Shown here piece by piece: positions 1 to 8,231 of a DNA stretch of 64,000 bases. The stretch spans positions 124,001 through 188,000 of the forward strand of contig NZ_JAHLEL010000009.1 in the NCBI RefSeq assembly GCF_020131355.1. Reading direction: 5' to 3'. The translations under genes and the position numbers were made by a program. The notes beneath the pieces are model-generated. The model was not told the origin of the DNA. It saw only the letters and a program-made list of their open reading frames with translations, and searched no databases. Position 1 is the stretch's first letter. The number at the start of each line of letters is the position of its first letter. This DNA comes from Pseudonocardia sp. ICBG1293 (GTDB taxonomy: Bacteria > Actinomycetota > Actinomycetes > Mycobacteriales > Pseudonocardiaceae).

Positions 1-123
1 TCCGGCGGACACCCGGTTCTCCGGCGCCGTCTCCTCCACCTCGCGCAGCACCCGTCGGTAGAGCGGGCCCACCAGGAGGTACACCTCGGCGAGCTTCTCG
101 GCGGTCCGGTCGATGTCGGTCAC
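1..123 (-). CDS. MarR-family transcriptional regulator (N-terminal fragment)
   Basis: Only the first 41 codons are inside the window, read leftward from a GTG at 123. The peptide begins VTDIDRTAEKLAEVYLLVG and continues as an amphipathic helix, as in the N-terminal dimerisation helix of MarR proteins. It is divergent from a hydrolase gene, and two TGACA-type inverted repeats lie between the two starts, the usual layout of a MarR repressor with its target. The DNA-binding domain lies outside the window, so the family call rests on the helix and the context. Confidence 0.5.
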   Translation of the reverse strand, partial: MTDIDRTAEKLAEVYLLVGPLYRRVLREVEETAPENRVSAG

Positions 124-134
124 CCGGCAATTGT

Positions 135-184
135 GACACCTCAGTTGTCATGCGGACCGAGTCATGACACCTTGGGTGTCATGA
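135..184. promoter_or_regulatory. two inverted-repeat operators, probably for the MarR regulator
   Basis: A perfect inverted repeat TCATGACACC-TTG-GGTGTCATGA lies at 162-184. A weaker relative, TGACAC-N5-TTGTCA, lies at 135-151. The strong site covers the likely ATG of the hydrolase at 181, so a bound dimer would block transcription or the start itself. Assigning the sites to the divergent MarR gene is inference from position and symmetry. Confidence 0.6.
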
Positions 185-1032
185 CTCTCCCCCTGGCCCG
201 GAGCACCGTCCCGGCGTTCCTGCCCGTACCGGGCGGTCGCGTCGCCTTTCGCGACACCGGTCCGCACCCCGACGGGCGGCCTCCGCTGGTCCTGCTGCAC
301 GGCGGGGCGCTCGACGGCCGCATGTGGGCCCGGCAGGTCGGACCGCTGTCGGCCCGGCACCGGGTGATCGTCCCGGACGCACGCGGGCACGGCGCCTCGT
401 CGGACCCGGGGCCCGACGGGTACCGCCCGCACGACGACGTCGCCGTGCTGCTGGAGCAGCTGGGCACCGGTCCGGTGGTGCTGGTGGGGCTCTCGATGGG
501 CGCGCGGATCGCGTTCGACACCGCGCTGGAGCGGCCCGACCTCGTCGACCGGGTCGTGCTCAGCGGCGCCGGTGCCGGCGCGCCCACCTGGACCGACCCC
601 TGGATGCTCGACAGGATGGCCCGCTGGGAGCAGGCCCGCCTCGACCTCGACGCCGAGCGCTGGATCTCGGTGTTCCTGGAGTTCGTGCCCGGCCCGCACC
701 GGATGGCGGCCGAGGTCGACCCGGCCGTGCTCGCCGAGGTCCGGCTGATGGCCGTCGACATGCTGGCCCACCACCTGCCCGCGGACCCGGCCGCGCCGCC
801 GGCGCCGATCGGCTTCCTCGACGACGCCCTCGACCGGGCCCCGGGCCTGGCGGTGCCACTGCTCGGCGTCGTCGGCGATCTCGACTCCGACGACCACCGG
901 CGGATCGTCACCGGGACCGTGGAGCGGGTCCCGGACGGCCGGCTCGCGACCGTGCCGGGTACCGCGCACTACCCGAACATGGAACGCCCGGCGGAGTTCG
1001 AGCGGCTGCTGGCCGGGTTCCTCAGCCGGTAG
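181..1032 (+). CDS. alpha/beta hydrolase
   Basis: A 283-residue alpha/beta hydrolase. The oxyanion strand reads VLLHGG (about residues 37-42), the nucleophile elbow is GLSMGA with Ser105, and the C-terminal TAHYPNMERP supplies the catalytic His. I start at the ATG at 181, because the longer frame from 133 only adds residues encoded by operator sequence. No Shine-Dalgarno is visible before 181, so the message may be leaderless. The substrate is unknown. The divergent MarR gene suggests induction by a small ester or aromatic compound, which is inference. The 3' end overlaps the convergent methyltransferase gene by 11 bases. Confidence 0.75.
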   Translation: MTLPLARSTVPAFLPVPGGRVAFRDTGPHPDGRPPLVLLHGGALDGRMWARQVGPLSARHRVIVPDARGHGASSDPGPDGYRPHDDVAVLLEQLGTGPVVLVGLSMGARIAFDTALERPDLVDRVVLSGAGAGAPTWTDPWMLDRMARWEQARLDLDAERWISVFLEFVPGPHRMAAEVDPAVLAEVRLMAVDMLAHHLPADPAAPPAPIGFLDDALDRAPGLAVPLLGVVGDLDSDDHRRIVTGTVERVPDGRLATVPGTAHYPNMERPAEFERLLAGFLSR

Positions 1033-1630
1033 GGGTGCGCGCCCACACCGCGTACAGCGGGTCCCCGGGGGCACCGCAGTCGCGGGCGGCCGGGGTGTCG
1101 AACGCGCCGCTGCGCCGGAAGTACTCGCCCACGATCGCGACCCGCGCCGCGTCGTCGGAGGCGAGCCAGCCGCGGACCGCCTTGGTCGGGAAGCAGCGGT
1201 CCGAGAACGTGGCGGCGAACACCCCGCCGGGGGCCAGCACCCGTCCCACCTCGGCGAACACCGCGACCGGGTCGGTCAGGTAGTCGACCGAGACGGTGCA
1301 GACGCAGGCGTCGAACGCGGCGTCGGCGAACGGGAGCACCGGGTCGGCGTTGAGGTCGTGCCGGACCGCCTCGTGGGCCATCGGGTTGGCCGCGAGCTCG
1401 GCCCGGTTCATGCCCAGCACGGTCAGGTGCTCCGGGCGGCGCGACAGGTGCGACACCCACGACGACATCAGGTCCAGCACCCGGCCGGTGGTGCCGATCT
1501 CGTCGTAGAACGCCGTCGCGGCCGCGATCGCACCCTCGTCGATGTGCTGGACGAACCGGGGCGGCAGGTAGAACTCCCGGTCGTCGGCGGGGTCGGCGCG
1601 GTCGAAGAAGCCGTCGGGAAATTCGCTCAT
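1022..1630 (-). CDS. class I SAM-dependent methyltransferase
   Basis: A 202-residue protein with a compact Rossmann methyltransferase core. Motif I is degenerate (VLDLMSSW), followed by an acidic DLNADPVLPFADAAFD segment and CTVSVDYL, and then EVGRVLAPGGVF, the typical post-motif III strand. The acceptor cannot be told from sequence. The gene is convergent with the hydrolase at 181-1032. Its start is only 20 bases from the divergent esterase start at 1651, so each promoter must lie inside the other gene or the transcripts must overlap. Confidence 0.7.
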   Translation of the reverse strand: MSEFPDGFFDRADPADDREFYLPPRFVQHIDEGAIAAATAFYDEIGTTGRVLDLMSSWVSHLSRRPEHLTVLGMNRAELAANPMAHEAVRHDLNADPVLPFADAAFDACVCTVSVDYLTDPVAVFAEVGRVLAPGGVFAATFSDRCFPTKAVRGWLASDDAARVAIVGEYFRRSGAFDTPAARDCGAPGDPLYAVWARTPTG

Positions 1631-1650
1631 CGTCGTGGAAGTCTGCTGCC

Positions 1651-2364
1651 ATGACGACGTTCGTGCTGGTCCACGGCGCCTGGGGCGGCGCCCACGCCTT
1701 CCACCTGGTGCGCCCGCTGCTGCGCGCGGCCGGGCACGAGGTGGTGACGCCCGCGCTCACCGGCATCGGCGAGCGCTCGCATCTGGCCGGGCCCTGGATC
1801 GACCTGTCGGTGCACGTGCGCGACGTGGTGAACGCGGTGCTCTACGAGGACCTGCACGACATCGTGCTGCTTGGCTTCTCCTACGGCGGGATGGTCGTGA
1901 CCGGGGCGCTCGAGGAGATCGGTGACCGGGTCCGGGAGCTGGTCTACCTCGACGCGTTCGTCCCCGGCGACGGCGAGTCCGTCCTGGACCTGGCGCCCGC
2001 GCTCGCCGCCGCGGTGCCCGCGCCGGGCGCGCCGGGCCTGGGGGCGTCGTGGCTGGTCCCGGGGCCGGAGCGGCACTACGACGATCCGGCCGAGGCCGCG
2101 TGGTCGGCGCCGCGTCGCTCCCCGCAGCCGGCCCGGACGCTCACCGAGCCGGTCCGGCTGACCCGGCCGCTGGAGCAGTGGCCGTGCGGGCGGACCTTCG
2201 TGCGGGCCACCCGCGAGGACGTCGCGGGCGGGGCGTTCACCGCGGCCGCCGACCGCGCCCGGGCCTCCGACGCCTGGCGGTACGCCGAGCTCGACACCCA
2301 CCACCTGGTACCGCAGAACCGGCCGCGTGAGCTGGCCGCGCTGCTGCTGGACCTGGCCGGATGA
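1651..2364 (+). CDS. alpha/beta hydrolase, EstC/methylesterase-like
   Basis: A 237-residue hydrolase that opens directly with the first strand and oxyanion motif (MTTFVLVHGAWGGAHAF), so the ATG at 1651 is firm. The nucleophile elbow is GFSYGG with Ser77. YLDAFVPGDGES and the final DTHHLVPQNRPRELAALL (catalytic His) match the plant-methylesterase/EstC branch, which lacks a large cap and acts on small esters. It ends one base before the stop of the convergent HSL-type gene. The physiological substrate is unknown. Confidence 0.75.
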   Translation: MTTFVLVHGAWGGAHAFHLVRPLLRAAGHEVVTPALTGIGERSHLAGPWIDLSVHVRDVVNAVLYEDLHDIVLLGFSYGGMVVTGALEEIGDRVRELVYLDAFVPGDGESVLDLAPALAAAVPAPGAPGLGASWLVPGPERHYDDPAEAAWSAPRRSPQPARTLTEPVRLTRPLEQWPCGRTFVRATREDVAGGAFTAAADRARASDAWRYAELDTHHLVPQNRPRELAALLLDLAG

Positions 2365-3282
2365 TCAGCCGGCGAGCGCGTCCCGCAGCCAGGCGACCGA
2401 GCGCCCGGTGAAGTCGTCGGCGATCGCGACGCCCTTGCCCCAGCCGTCGAAACCGTGCGGTGCGCCGGCGACGACGTCGAGCTCGACCGGCACCCCGGCC
2501 TCCCGCAGCCGCCGCGCGTAGGTGACGTCCTCGTCGTGGAACAGGTCGACGTCGCCGACCCCGATCCATGCGGGCGGCAGCCCGGACAGGTCGGCCCGGC
2601 GGGCGGGCACCGCGTACGGTCCGGGCTCACCGGTCCCCGGCGCGCGCCCCAGGTAGGCGTGCCAGCCCACCTCGTTGTTGCGGTTGTTCCACACCCGGTG
2701 CGGCGGCCGGTCGAGCTCGCGGCGGGCGGCGGTGCGGTCGTCGAGCATCGGGTAGACCAGTCACTGCGCGACCGGCTGCGGTCCGCCCTCGTCGTGCAGG
2801 CGCTGGACGAGCGCGGCGGCCAGGCAGCCCCCGGCGCTCGCCCCGCCGACGGCGATCCGCGCCGGGTCGATCCCCAGCCGGCCGGCGGCGTCGTGCAGCC
2901 AGGTCCACCCGGTGTGGCAGTCGTCCAGGCCGGCCGGGAACGGGTCGCCGGGCGCGAGCCGGTAGTCCACCGCGACGACGACGATGCCCAGCTCGGCGGC
3001 CAGCTCGCCGCACCGGACGTCGTCGATGAACGGGGATCCGAGCACGAGGCCGCCGCCGTGGAACCACAGCAGCGCCGCGGGGGTCGTGCGGTGGTCGGGG
3101 ACGTGCACGCGCAGCATCGGCGGACCCGGGTGCGTGGTCGACCGGACCCCGTCGACGGCGGCGGGCCTGCCGCGTCGGGACAGCCGCTGCAGCAGGCGCA
3201 GCAGCCGGGGGCGGTGCAGCGGGAGGGCGGGGACCCACCGCAGGGGGCGACGCAGCTCGGCGGCGATCCGGTCGGTGCTCAC
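2365..3282 (-). pseudogene. HSL-family alpha/beta hydrolase interrupted by an in-frame TGA
   Basis: The frame from GTG 3282 reads VSTDRIAAEL, then the HSL-family motif FHGGGLVLGS, then the serine elbow GGASAGG. It stops at TGA 2761-2763 and resumes in the same frame with LVYPMLDDRT and the C-terminal DLFHDEDVTYARRL and GAPHGFDGWG motifs. The product would be about 305 residues, the family norm, if the TGA were one sense codon, most simply TGG. The first half lacks the catalytic Asp and His and should be inactive. A real nonsense mutation and a base-calling error look the same here. Confidence 0.75.
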
Positions 3283-3303
3283 GACCCGATCCTGCCGGTG
3301 GGG

Positions 3304-3379
3304 CCGACCTCGCACACCTTCCGAGGACCTCGCACGGTCTGCAGGGTGCGCGAGGTGGGGGACGGGCGTGCGAGGTCGG
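3304..3379. repeat. four-copy GACCTCGCAC repeat (two direct, two inverted)
   Basis: GACCTCGCAC occurs at 3306-3315 and 3326-3335. Its reverse complement occurs at 3368-3377 and, with one extra base, at 3346-3356. The outer pair extends to a perfect 12-base inverted repeat (CCGACCTCGCAC, 3304-3315 with 3368-3379). The array fills most of the gap between the HSL-type gene start and the end of the PabB-PabC gene, so it could be an operator or a multi-stem transcript element. Confidence 0.6.
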
Positions 3380-3450
3380 GCGGGCGCAACCACGGCCGGG
3401 GCGGGCGCGCGGTGCGAGCCGACCGGATGGCGCCGACGCGGGGCGAGGGG

Positions 3451-5547
3451 TCAGCGGGACAGGACCTCGGCGAGGTGGCGGGTCAGCGGATCCGGGCCGT
3501 CCCAGGCCGCGACGGTGTGGTCCGCGTCGTCGACCCGGCGCACCCACTGCACCCCGCGCAGGGCGTTGACCAGCAGGAACCCGTCGGCCTCGGTGAGCGC
3601 GGCCAGCGGCAGCGGCGCGATGCGCACGGCACCGGGGCCCACCAGGTCGAGCAGCGCGCGCCGCCCGGTGCCGGGCAGGATGCGGCCGTCGAGCGGGGGG
3701 ACCCACAGCCGCCCGCGGTGCACGGCGGCGACGGCGGAGTGGGTCGTCTCCAGCACCCGGCCCGTCGGGTCGCAGAGCAGCGGCGTGCTCCGTGCGGAGG
3801 CCGCCTCGTGGGCGTCGAGCCAGCGACGGTCGGCGAACTTGTGGGACTCGCCGTCGGTACCGCGGCGGACGACGGCGACCACACCGTCCTGCTCGACGAG
3901 CGGGACCGGACCCGCCCAGGGGATCGCGCGCACGGTGACCCGCGACGGGTCCCGCGGTGACGCCTCGACCCGCACCCGGTGCTGCCCGGACAGCCCGGCG
4001 ACGGCCGCGGCGACCTCGGCCTCGACCCGCGCCCCGAGCGGGCGGCCGGTGACCGCCAGGTAGGAGCGGCGCAGCCGGGCGGCGTGCTCCCCGACCCGGC
4101 GGGCCCGGCCGTCGACGCAGGACAGCGTCTCGAACAGGCCCGCGGACCGGTCGGCGGGCCTGCCGACCTGCGGCCGGAGCGGGCGGGGTGGGCCGTCGAG
4201 CGCGGCCAGTACCGGGGCGGCCTTGGTGAGGACCTCGCCGAACTCCTCCGCCGGGTCGGAGTCGACGGTGATGCCGCCGCCCACGCCGAGCCGTCCGGCG
4301 CGGCTGCCGTCGGGCCCGGCGGGGCCGAGGTCGAGGGTGCGGATCGCGACGTTCAGCTCCAGCCCGGCGAGCGGGCTCACCCCGCCGACCGCGCCGGTGA
4401 ACAGTCCGCGCCCGCCGTCCTCGCAGTCGGCGATCACCTCGCAGGCACGGATCTTCGGCGCGCCGGTGACCGAGCCGGGCGGGAACGTGGCGGCGAGCAG
4501 ACCGGCGTCGGTGACGTCGTCGCGCAGGGTCGCGTGCACCCGCGACACCAGGTGCCACACCCCGGGGTGCGGTTCGACGGTGAGCAGCTGCCCCGGCCGC
4601 ACCCCGCCGGGACGCGCCACCCGGGCCAGGTCGTTGCGCATCAGGTCGACGATCATCACGTTCTCCGCGGCGTCCTTCACCGAGGCGCCCAGCCGGGCAC
4701 GTTCGGCCTCGTCGCCGGACCCGCCGGTGCGCGGCCGGGTGCCCTTGATCGGGGCGGTGGTGACCCGGTCGCCGTCGCGGTGCAGGAACAGCTCCGGGCT
4801 CGCCCCCACCGCCGCCCGTCCCGGTGTCACGACGAGTGCCGCGCGGGCGGGGGCGACCGGCTCGACGAGCCGGGCCCACGCCTCGTGCGGGTCGCCGTCC
4901 AGCCGCACCTCGAGCCGGGTCGCGACGTTGGCCTGGAAGATCTCGCCGCGGCGGATCTCGGTGACGCACCGCTCGACCGCGGCCAGGTGGGCGTCGCGGT
5001 CGGGCCACCGGGTGACCGCGATCCGGGCCGACCGCTGCGGTGCCGGGCGGGCGAGGTCGGCGCACAGCTCCGCGCACCGGTCCTCGGCCGAGCGGGTGTC
5101 CGGGTGCGCCGCGCCGGGACGGTCCGGCAGGCCCGGCAGCGGGGACCGGCCGACGACCAGCGCCTCGAACCACCAGCGCCCACCGTCGTGCCGCAGCACG
5201 TCGCGGTACCAGGACAGCGACGCGGTCGGCCGTTCCCCGGGTGGCGCGTGGTCCAGGAGCCCGAACCAGCCGCCCCCGACGGCTCCGGTCGCCCCCGCGT
5301 CCGGGGGCGCCCCCGGACGTACCGGTCGCGGCGGTGCGTCCAGCACCGTGAACGGGTCGGCGCCGTCCGGGGCGGTGAACACCGGGTCGGTGGCGACGAG
5401 CGACCCCCACGACCAGCTCCCGCCGAAGGCGACCAGCCGGGGGCGGTGGGCGAGCCGGCGCACCGCCGCCGCGATCCCGGACGGAGCGACGTCCGCCGGG
5501 ATCGGGACACGGTGCAGCCCGGTCCGGGCCGGCGCGGTCGAGGTCAC
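3451..5547 (-). CDS. pabBC: fused aminodeoxychorismate synthase component I / aminodeoxychorismate lyase
   Basis: A 698-residue fusion for p-aminobenzoate synthesis (folate pathway). Residues of about 180-450 form the chorismate-binding domain: GEIFQANVATRLE, the PIKGTRPR loop with Lys268 (diagnostic of PabB rather than TrpE), VDLMRNDLARV and PPGSVTGAPK. Residues of about 465-698 are a class IV PLP-lyase domain (GLFETLSCVDG, SHKFADRRWLDA with the probable PLP lysine, LLVNALRGVQWV). Component I makes aminodeoxychorismate with a glutamine amidotransferase subunit that is not in the window, and the lyase half releases p-aminobenzoate and pyruvate. Such fusions are known in actinobacteria. Confidence 0.88.
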   Translation of the reverse strand: MTSTAPARTGLHRVPIPADVAPSGIAAAVRRLAHRPRLVAFGGSWSWGSLVATDPVFTAPDGADPFTVLDAPPRPVRPGAPPDAGATGAVGGGWFGLLDHAPPGERPTASLSWYRDVLRHDGGRWWFEALVVGRSPLPGLPDRPGAAHPDTRSAEDRCAELCADLARPAPQRSARIAVTRWPDRDAHLAAVERCVTEIRRGEIFQANVATRLEVRLDGDPHEAWARLVEPVAPARAALVVTPGRAAVGASPELFLHRDGDRVTTAPIKGTRPRTGGSGDEAERARLGASVKDAAENVMIVDLMRNDLARVARPGGVRPGQLLTVEPHPGVWHLVSRVHATLRDDVTDAGLLAATFPPGSVTGAPKIRACEVIADCEDGGRGLFTGAVGGVSPLAGLELNVAIRTLDLGPAGPDGSRAGRLGVGGGITVDSDPAEEFGEVLTKAAPVLAALDGPPRPLRPQVGRPADRSAGLFETLSCVDGRARRVGEHAARLRRSYLAVTGRPLGARVEAEVAAAVAGLSGQHRVRVEASPRDPSRVTVRAIPWAGPVPLVEQDGVVAVVRRGTDGESHKFADRRWLDAHEAASARSTPLLCDPTGRVLETTHSAVAAVHRGRLWVPPLDGRILPGTGRRALLDLVGPGAVRIAPLPLAALTEADGFLLVNALRGVQWVRRVDDADHTVAAWDGPDPLTRHLAEVLSR

Positions 5548-5605
5548 CCGGAGAGCATGCGGACCGGGCCCGGCACGGGGAAGGCGCCGTGACCCGGCGC
5601 ACGCC

Positions 5606-6274
5606 TCACCCCCAGCTCTCCGGGCGCCGGGCGACGGCGTGGATCCGCTCCACCTCCCGCGGCCCGAGCACCGGGGTCAGCCCGCGCAGGGCGTACACCA
5701 GCGCGCCCTCGGTGGCGACCACGACGTCGTCGGGCCAGCGGCGCACCCGGATCGGGGCCCCTACCAGCGCGACCACCGGACGGACGGGTGTCGAGGCGGC
5801 GGCCGTCCCGAGGCGGGGCAGCAGCAGCTCGCGCACCCGCTGCGCCTCGGCCCGGGCCCGGGGCACGGCGTCGGTGGCCGTCCCCGCCACCACCAGCCGC
5901 TCGCCGGCGAGGAGCAGGGAGCGGCCGCGGTGGTGCCGGGTGCCGACCACGCAGATGCCGGGCGGTCCGATCAGGACGTGGTCGAGGTCCGCGGCACCGC
6001 CGTCGAGCGGGACCGAGTGCAGCACCCGCCAGGCGGCGGGCCTGCCGAGCAGCCGGTCCCGGCGGGTACGGCCGGTCAGCGCGGTCAGCAGGTGGGCGGT
6101 GCGGTGCTCACCGTCGGCACCGAGGCGTCAGTTGCGGTCGGGGAACCCCGCCCCACGCTGCTGCGCCGCGACGTGCCCGGCCCGTCGGCCGGGGTAGTGG
6201 CGCGCCAGGTCGAGTGCGCGGGAGCGGTCGGTCGTGGGTGTCGTCGCGGGTGTCGTGGTCGGTGTCGTCGTCAT
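5606..6274 (-). pseudogene. NERD-domain protein interrupted by an in-frame TGA
   Basis: From ATG 6274 the frame starts MTTTPTTTPATTPTT, reaches GFPDRN and meets TGA at 6128-6130. The same frame then continues RLGADGEHRTAHLLTAL, WRVLHSVPL, LDHVLIGPPGICVVGTRHH, which is the core of the NERD (nuclease-related) fold, to a stop at 5606. NERD homologues often have Trp just before the GA(D/E)GE motif, so TGG to TGA is the simplest explanation. A GTG at 6025 could start a shortened 139-residue product that lacks the first NERD helix. The function of these proteins in actinobacteria is unclear. Confidence 0.65.
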
Positions 6275-6347
6275 GGCGCGGAGTGTGCACCCGAGCACCG
6301 ACAGGGAACGGCCGTCGCCGGTAACCTCGTGAGGGGGTGGTGCAGCC

Positions 6348-6863
6348 ATGAACGGTGTGGACCCGCGGTTCGAGTCCCCGGTCGACCGGACGATCCGGGA
6401 GGCCGTCGAGCGGGGCGACTTCGACGACCTGCCCGGCAAGGGGAAGCCGCTGCCGGGCGCGGGCCGGATCGGCCCGGTCGACGAGAACTGGTGGATCCGC
6501 GGCTACCTGGAACGCGAGGGCGTCCCGGGGGACGCGATGCTCCCGCCGTCGATCCAGCTGCGCAAGGAGCTGGACCGGATCGACGAGACCGTCACCCGCT
6601 TCGTCGACGAGCGCCGCGTGCGCGAGCACGTCGAGGAGGTCAACTCCCGGGTCGTCGATCACATGCGACACCCGATGGGCCCGCGGGTCCCGATCCGCAG
6701 GCTCGACGTCGAGGAGGTCGTCGCGCGCTGGCACGCGGCCCGGGAACGCCGCCGCGCCGCCGCCGGTGCCGCCACCGGTCCCGCCGCGGCCCGGCCCACC
6801 GGCGGGACCGGGCACGGGCGACGGTCCCGCCGTGACTGGTGGGCCCGCCTGCTCGGCCGCTGA
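6348..6863 (+). CDS. DUF1992 (DnaJ-C28-like) family protein
   Basis: A 171-residue soluble protein. Residues 5-75 carry the DUF1992 signature: VDRTIREAVERGDFDDLPGK, GKPLPGAGRI and ENWWIRGYLEREG. This domain is also found in DNAJC28, but there is no J domain here. The C-terminus is Ala/Arg/Gly-rich and probably disordered, ending RRDWWARLLGR. A purine-rich AGGGGGTGG about 8 bases before ATG 6348 is a good ribosome site. It is divergent from the broken NERD gene. The cellular role of the family is unknown. Confidence 0.8.
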   Translation: MNGVDPRFESPVDRTIREAVERGDFDDLPGKGKPLPGAGRIGPVDENWWIRGYLEREGVPGDAMLPPSIQLRKELDRIDETVTRFVDERRVREHVEEVNSRVVDHMRHPMGPRVPIRRLDVEEVVARWHAARERRRAAAGAATGPAAARPTGGTGHGRRSRRDWWARLLGR

Positions 6864-6899
6864 GACCGCCGGTCCCGGCGGCGGGCGCCGGGCGTGGCC

Positions 6900-7385
6900 T
6901 CACCGGGCGGGCGCCGCCGGTGTCCGCGGTGCGAAGTGACCGGGGGAGCCCAGCGGCCGGCCGGTCTCGAGCAGCGTCTTGAGCGCTGCCAGGATCGCGG
7001 GCCAGCCCTCACCGACGTCGCGGGCGTCCCGGGCGCCCTGCTCGTCGTCGGTGAACCCGGTGTGGACGACCTGCAGCTTCACCGCCTCCTCGCCGAACGG
7101 GGAGATCGCGAACTCGACGACGGTCGGCGGCCGCCCCGCGGCCTGCTCCGCCCGGCCGGTGAAGGTGTAGGACAGCCGGTGCGGCGGCTCGACGGCGAGG
7201 ACCTCGCCGATGAAGTCGTCGCGGTCGGGGTGGAGCGCCTCCAGCGGGCTCCCCACCCGCCAGTCCGAGGTCAGCTCCGCCCCGCCCCAGTACTGCATGG
7301 TGAACTCCGGCGTGGTCAGCGCCCGGAACACCTGGTCGGCGGTGCTGCGGATGTAGGTCGTGTAGACGTAGCGACGCTCACTCAT
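6900..7385 (-). CDS. SRPBCC/AHSA1-family protein
   Basis: A 161-residue START-like (Aha1 C-terminal type) protein. It reads YVYTTYIRSTADQVFRALT at the start, then MQYWGGAELTSDW, GEVLAVEPPHRLSYTF and GEGWPAILAALKTLLETG at the end, the standard helix-grip order. I start at ATG 7385, which overlaps the stop of the upstream ArsR gene (ATGAGTGA), so the two are translationally coupled. ArsR-SRPBCC pairs are very common in actinobacteria. The SRPBCC partner is usually thought to bind a hydrophobic ligand, but no ligand can be named. Confidence 0.82.
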   Translation of the reverse strand: MSERRYVYTTYIRSTADQVFRALTTPEFTMQYWGGAELTSDWRVGSPLEALHPDRDDFIGEVLAVEPPHRLSYTFTGRAEQAAGRPPTVVEFAISPFGEEAVKLQVVHTGFTDDEQGARDARDVGEGWPAILAALKTLLETGRPLGSPGHFAPRTPAAPAR

Positions 7386-7701
7386 CGTGCTCCTCCAGCG
7401 CCGCGCGCAGGGCGGTGACCGCCTGCACACGGCTGCGCTCGAACTTCCCGATCCACCGGTCGTGGATCTCCTGGATGGGGACCGGGTCGAGGTGGTGGAG
7501 CTTCTCCCGGCCGCGTCGCAGGGTGGTCACCAGCCCGGCGGACTCCAACTGGGCGAGATGCTTGGACACGGCCTGGCGGCTCATGTCCAGGCCCTCGCAC
7601 AGCGCACCGAGCGTCGACTCGCCCTGCTCGTGCAACCGGTCGAGGATGCGCCGCCGCGTCGGGTCGGCGAGGGCGCGGAAGACGGCATCCACGTCGGTCA
7701 C
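7378..7701 (-). CDS. ArsR-family transcriptional regulator (SdpR-like)
   Basis: A 107-residue winged-helix regulator: VFRALADPTRRRILDRLHEQ, then the recognition region LCEGLDMSRQAVSKHLAQLESAGLV and the wing RRGREKLHHLDPVPI. It has no CxC or His cluster of metal sensors. This places it with the SdpR-like ArsR group that is coupled to SRPBCC genes. GTG 7701 is chosen because a perfect GCAACC-TTTT-GGTTGC inverted repeat lies just upstream and is a likely autoregulatory operator. The upstream membrane gene ends inside the same region. Confidence 0.85.
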   Translation of the reverse strand: MTDVDAVFRALADPTRRRILDRLHEQGESTLGALCEGLDMSRQAVSKHLAQLESAGLVTTLRRGREKLHHLDPVPIQEIHDRWIGKFERSRVQAVTALRAALEEHDE

Positions 7702-7709
7702 GCGGCCAA

Positions 7710-8231
7710 TTATGCAACCTTTTGGTTGCCTGTCAATCGTCGCCGGCGCAGTCGTCCGCCGGGCTTCTCGACCGACAGCACCGTCGCGCCGAGCAGCATC
7801 ACCTGGTGCAGCACCGCGGCCGCGACCAGCAGCGGCAGCACCGACCGGTCCCCCGCCCCGGCGGCGTCGATCCAGCCGGTGCTCAGCGCGACCGAGGACA
7901 CGATCACCGCCAGGGCCAGCGCGGTCTTCGCGACGACCCAGCGGTGCCGGAACAGCCCCCACGCCGTTCCGAGCCCGAGGACCGCCCCGCTGAGCACGGT
8001 GCCGACGGCGAGGAACGGGATCACCCCGTTCCCGACGGTGGCCATCACCGCGACGGCGAACCCGGCGTCGGCGCCCTGCAGCAGCACCGCCGCGGGCAGC
8101 ACCAGCATCACCAGCGACGCGCCGGTCCAGGCCGCCGCGAGCAGCACGTGCGCGGTGCGCACCGCGGCCCGCGGACGGCGGGCGAGCCGTCTCGGCGCCG
8201 TCCGTCCGGTCCGCTCGGCGACGGCGGTCAC
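7710..8231 (-). CDS. DUF2269-like integral membrane protein
   Basis: A 173-residue protein with four hydrophobic segments (about residues 26-52, 60-95, 101-120 and 130-155) and a basic C-terminus. The first segment (AAVRTAHVLLAAAWTGASL) resembles DUF2269/CopD-type membrane proteins. The GTG at 8231 overlaps the TGA of the preceding DUF1707 gene, so they are coupled. Its last codons (LTGNQKVA) run into the ArsR promoter and operator. The function is unknown. Confidence 0.65.
   Translation of the reverse strand: MTAVAERTGRTAPRRLARRPRAAVRTAHVLLAAAWTGASLVMLVLPAAVLLQGADAGFAVAVMATVGNGVIPFLAVGTVLSGAVLGLGTAWGLFRHRWVVAKTALALAVIVSSVALSTGWIDAAGAGDRSVLPLLVAAAVLHQVMLLGATVLSVEKPGGRLRRRRLTGNQKVA
7714..7729. 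promoter_or_regulatory. inverted-repeat operator of the ArsR/SRPBCC operon
   Basis: A perfect GCAACC-TTTT-GGTTGC repeat lies 13 bases before the ArsR GTG, in an AT-rich patch that is unusual for this genome. Position and symmetry suggest the autoregulatory site. It overlaps the last codons of the membrane gene upstream. Confidence 0.6.

Noticed and set aside
2627-5602. 991-codon open frame antisense to and out of frame with the PabB-PabC and HSL genes
   Set aside because: It is Arg/Pro/Ala-rich with no domain and is explained by the GC-rich third positions of the real gene.
2761-6130. Selenocysteine or TGA read-through at the two in-frame TGA codons
   Set aside because: Neither protein family uses Sec at these sites, no SECIS-like stem follows, TGA is the common stop codon here, and Trp fits both positions.
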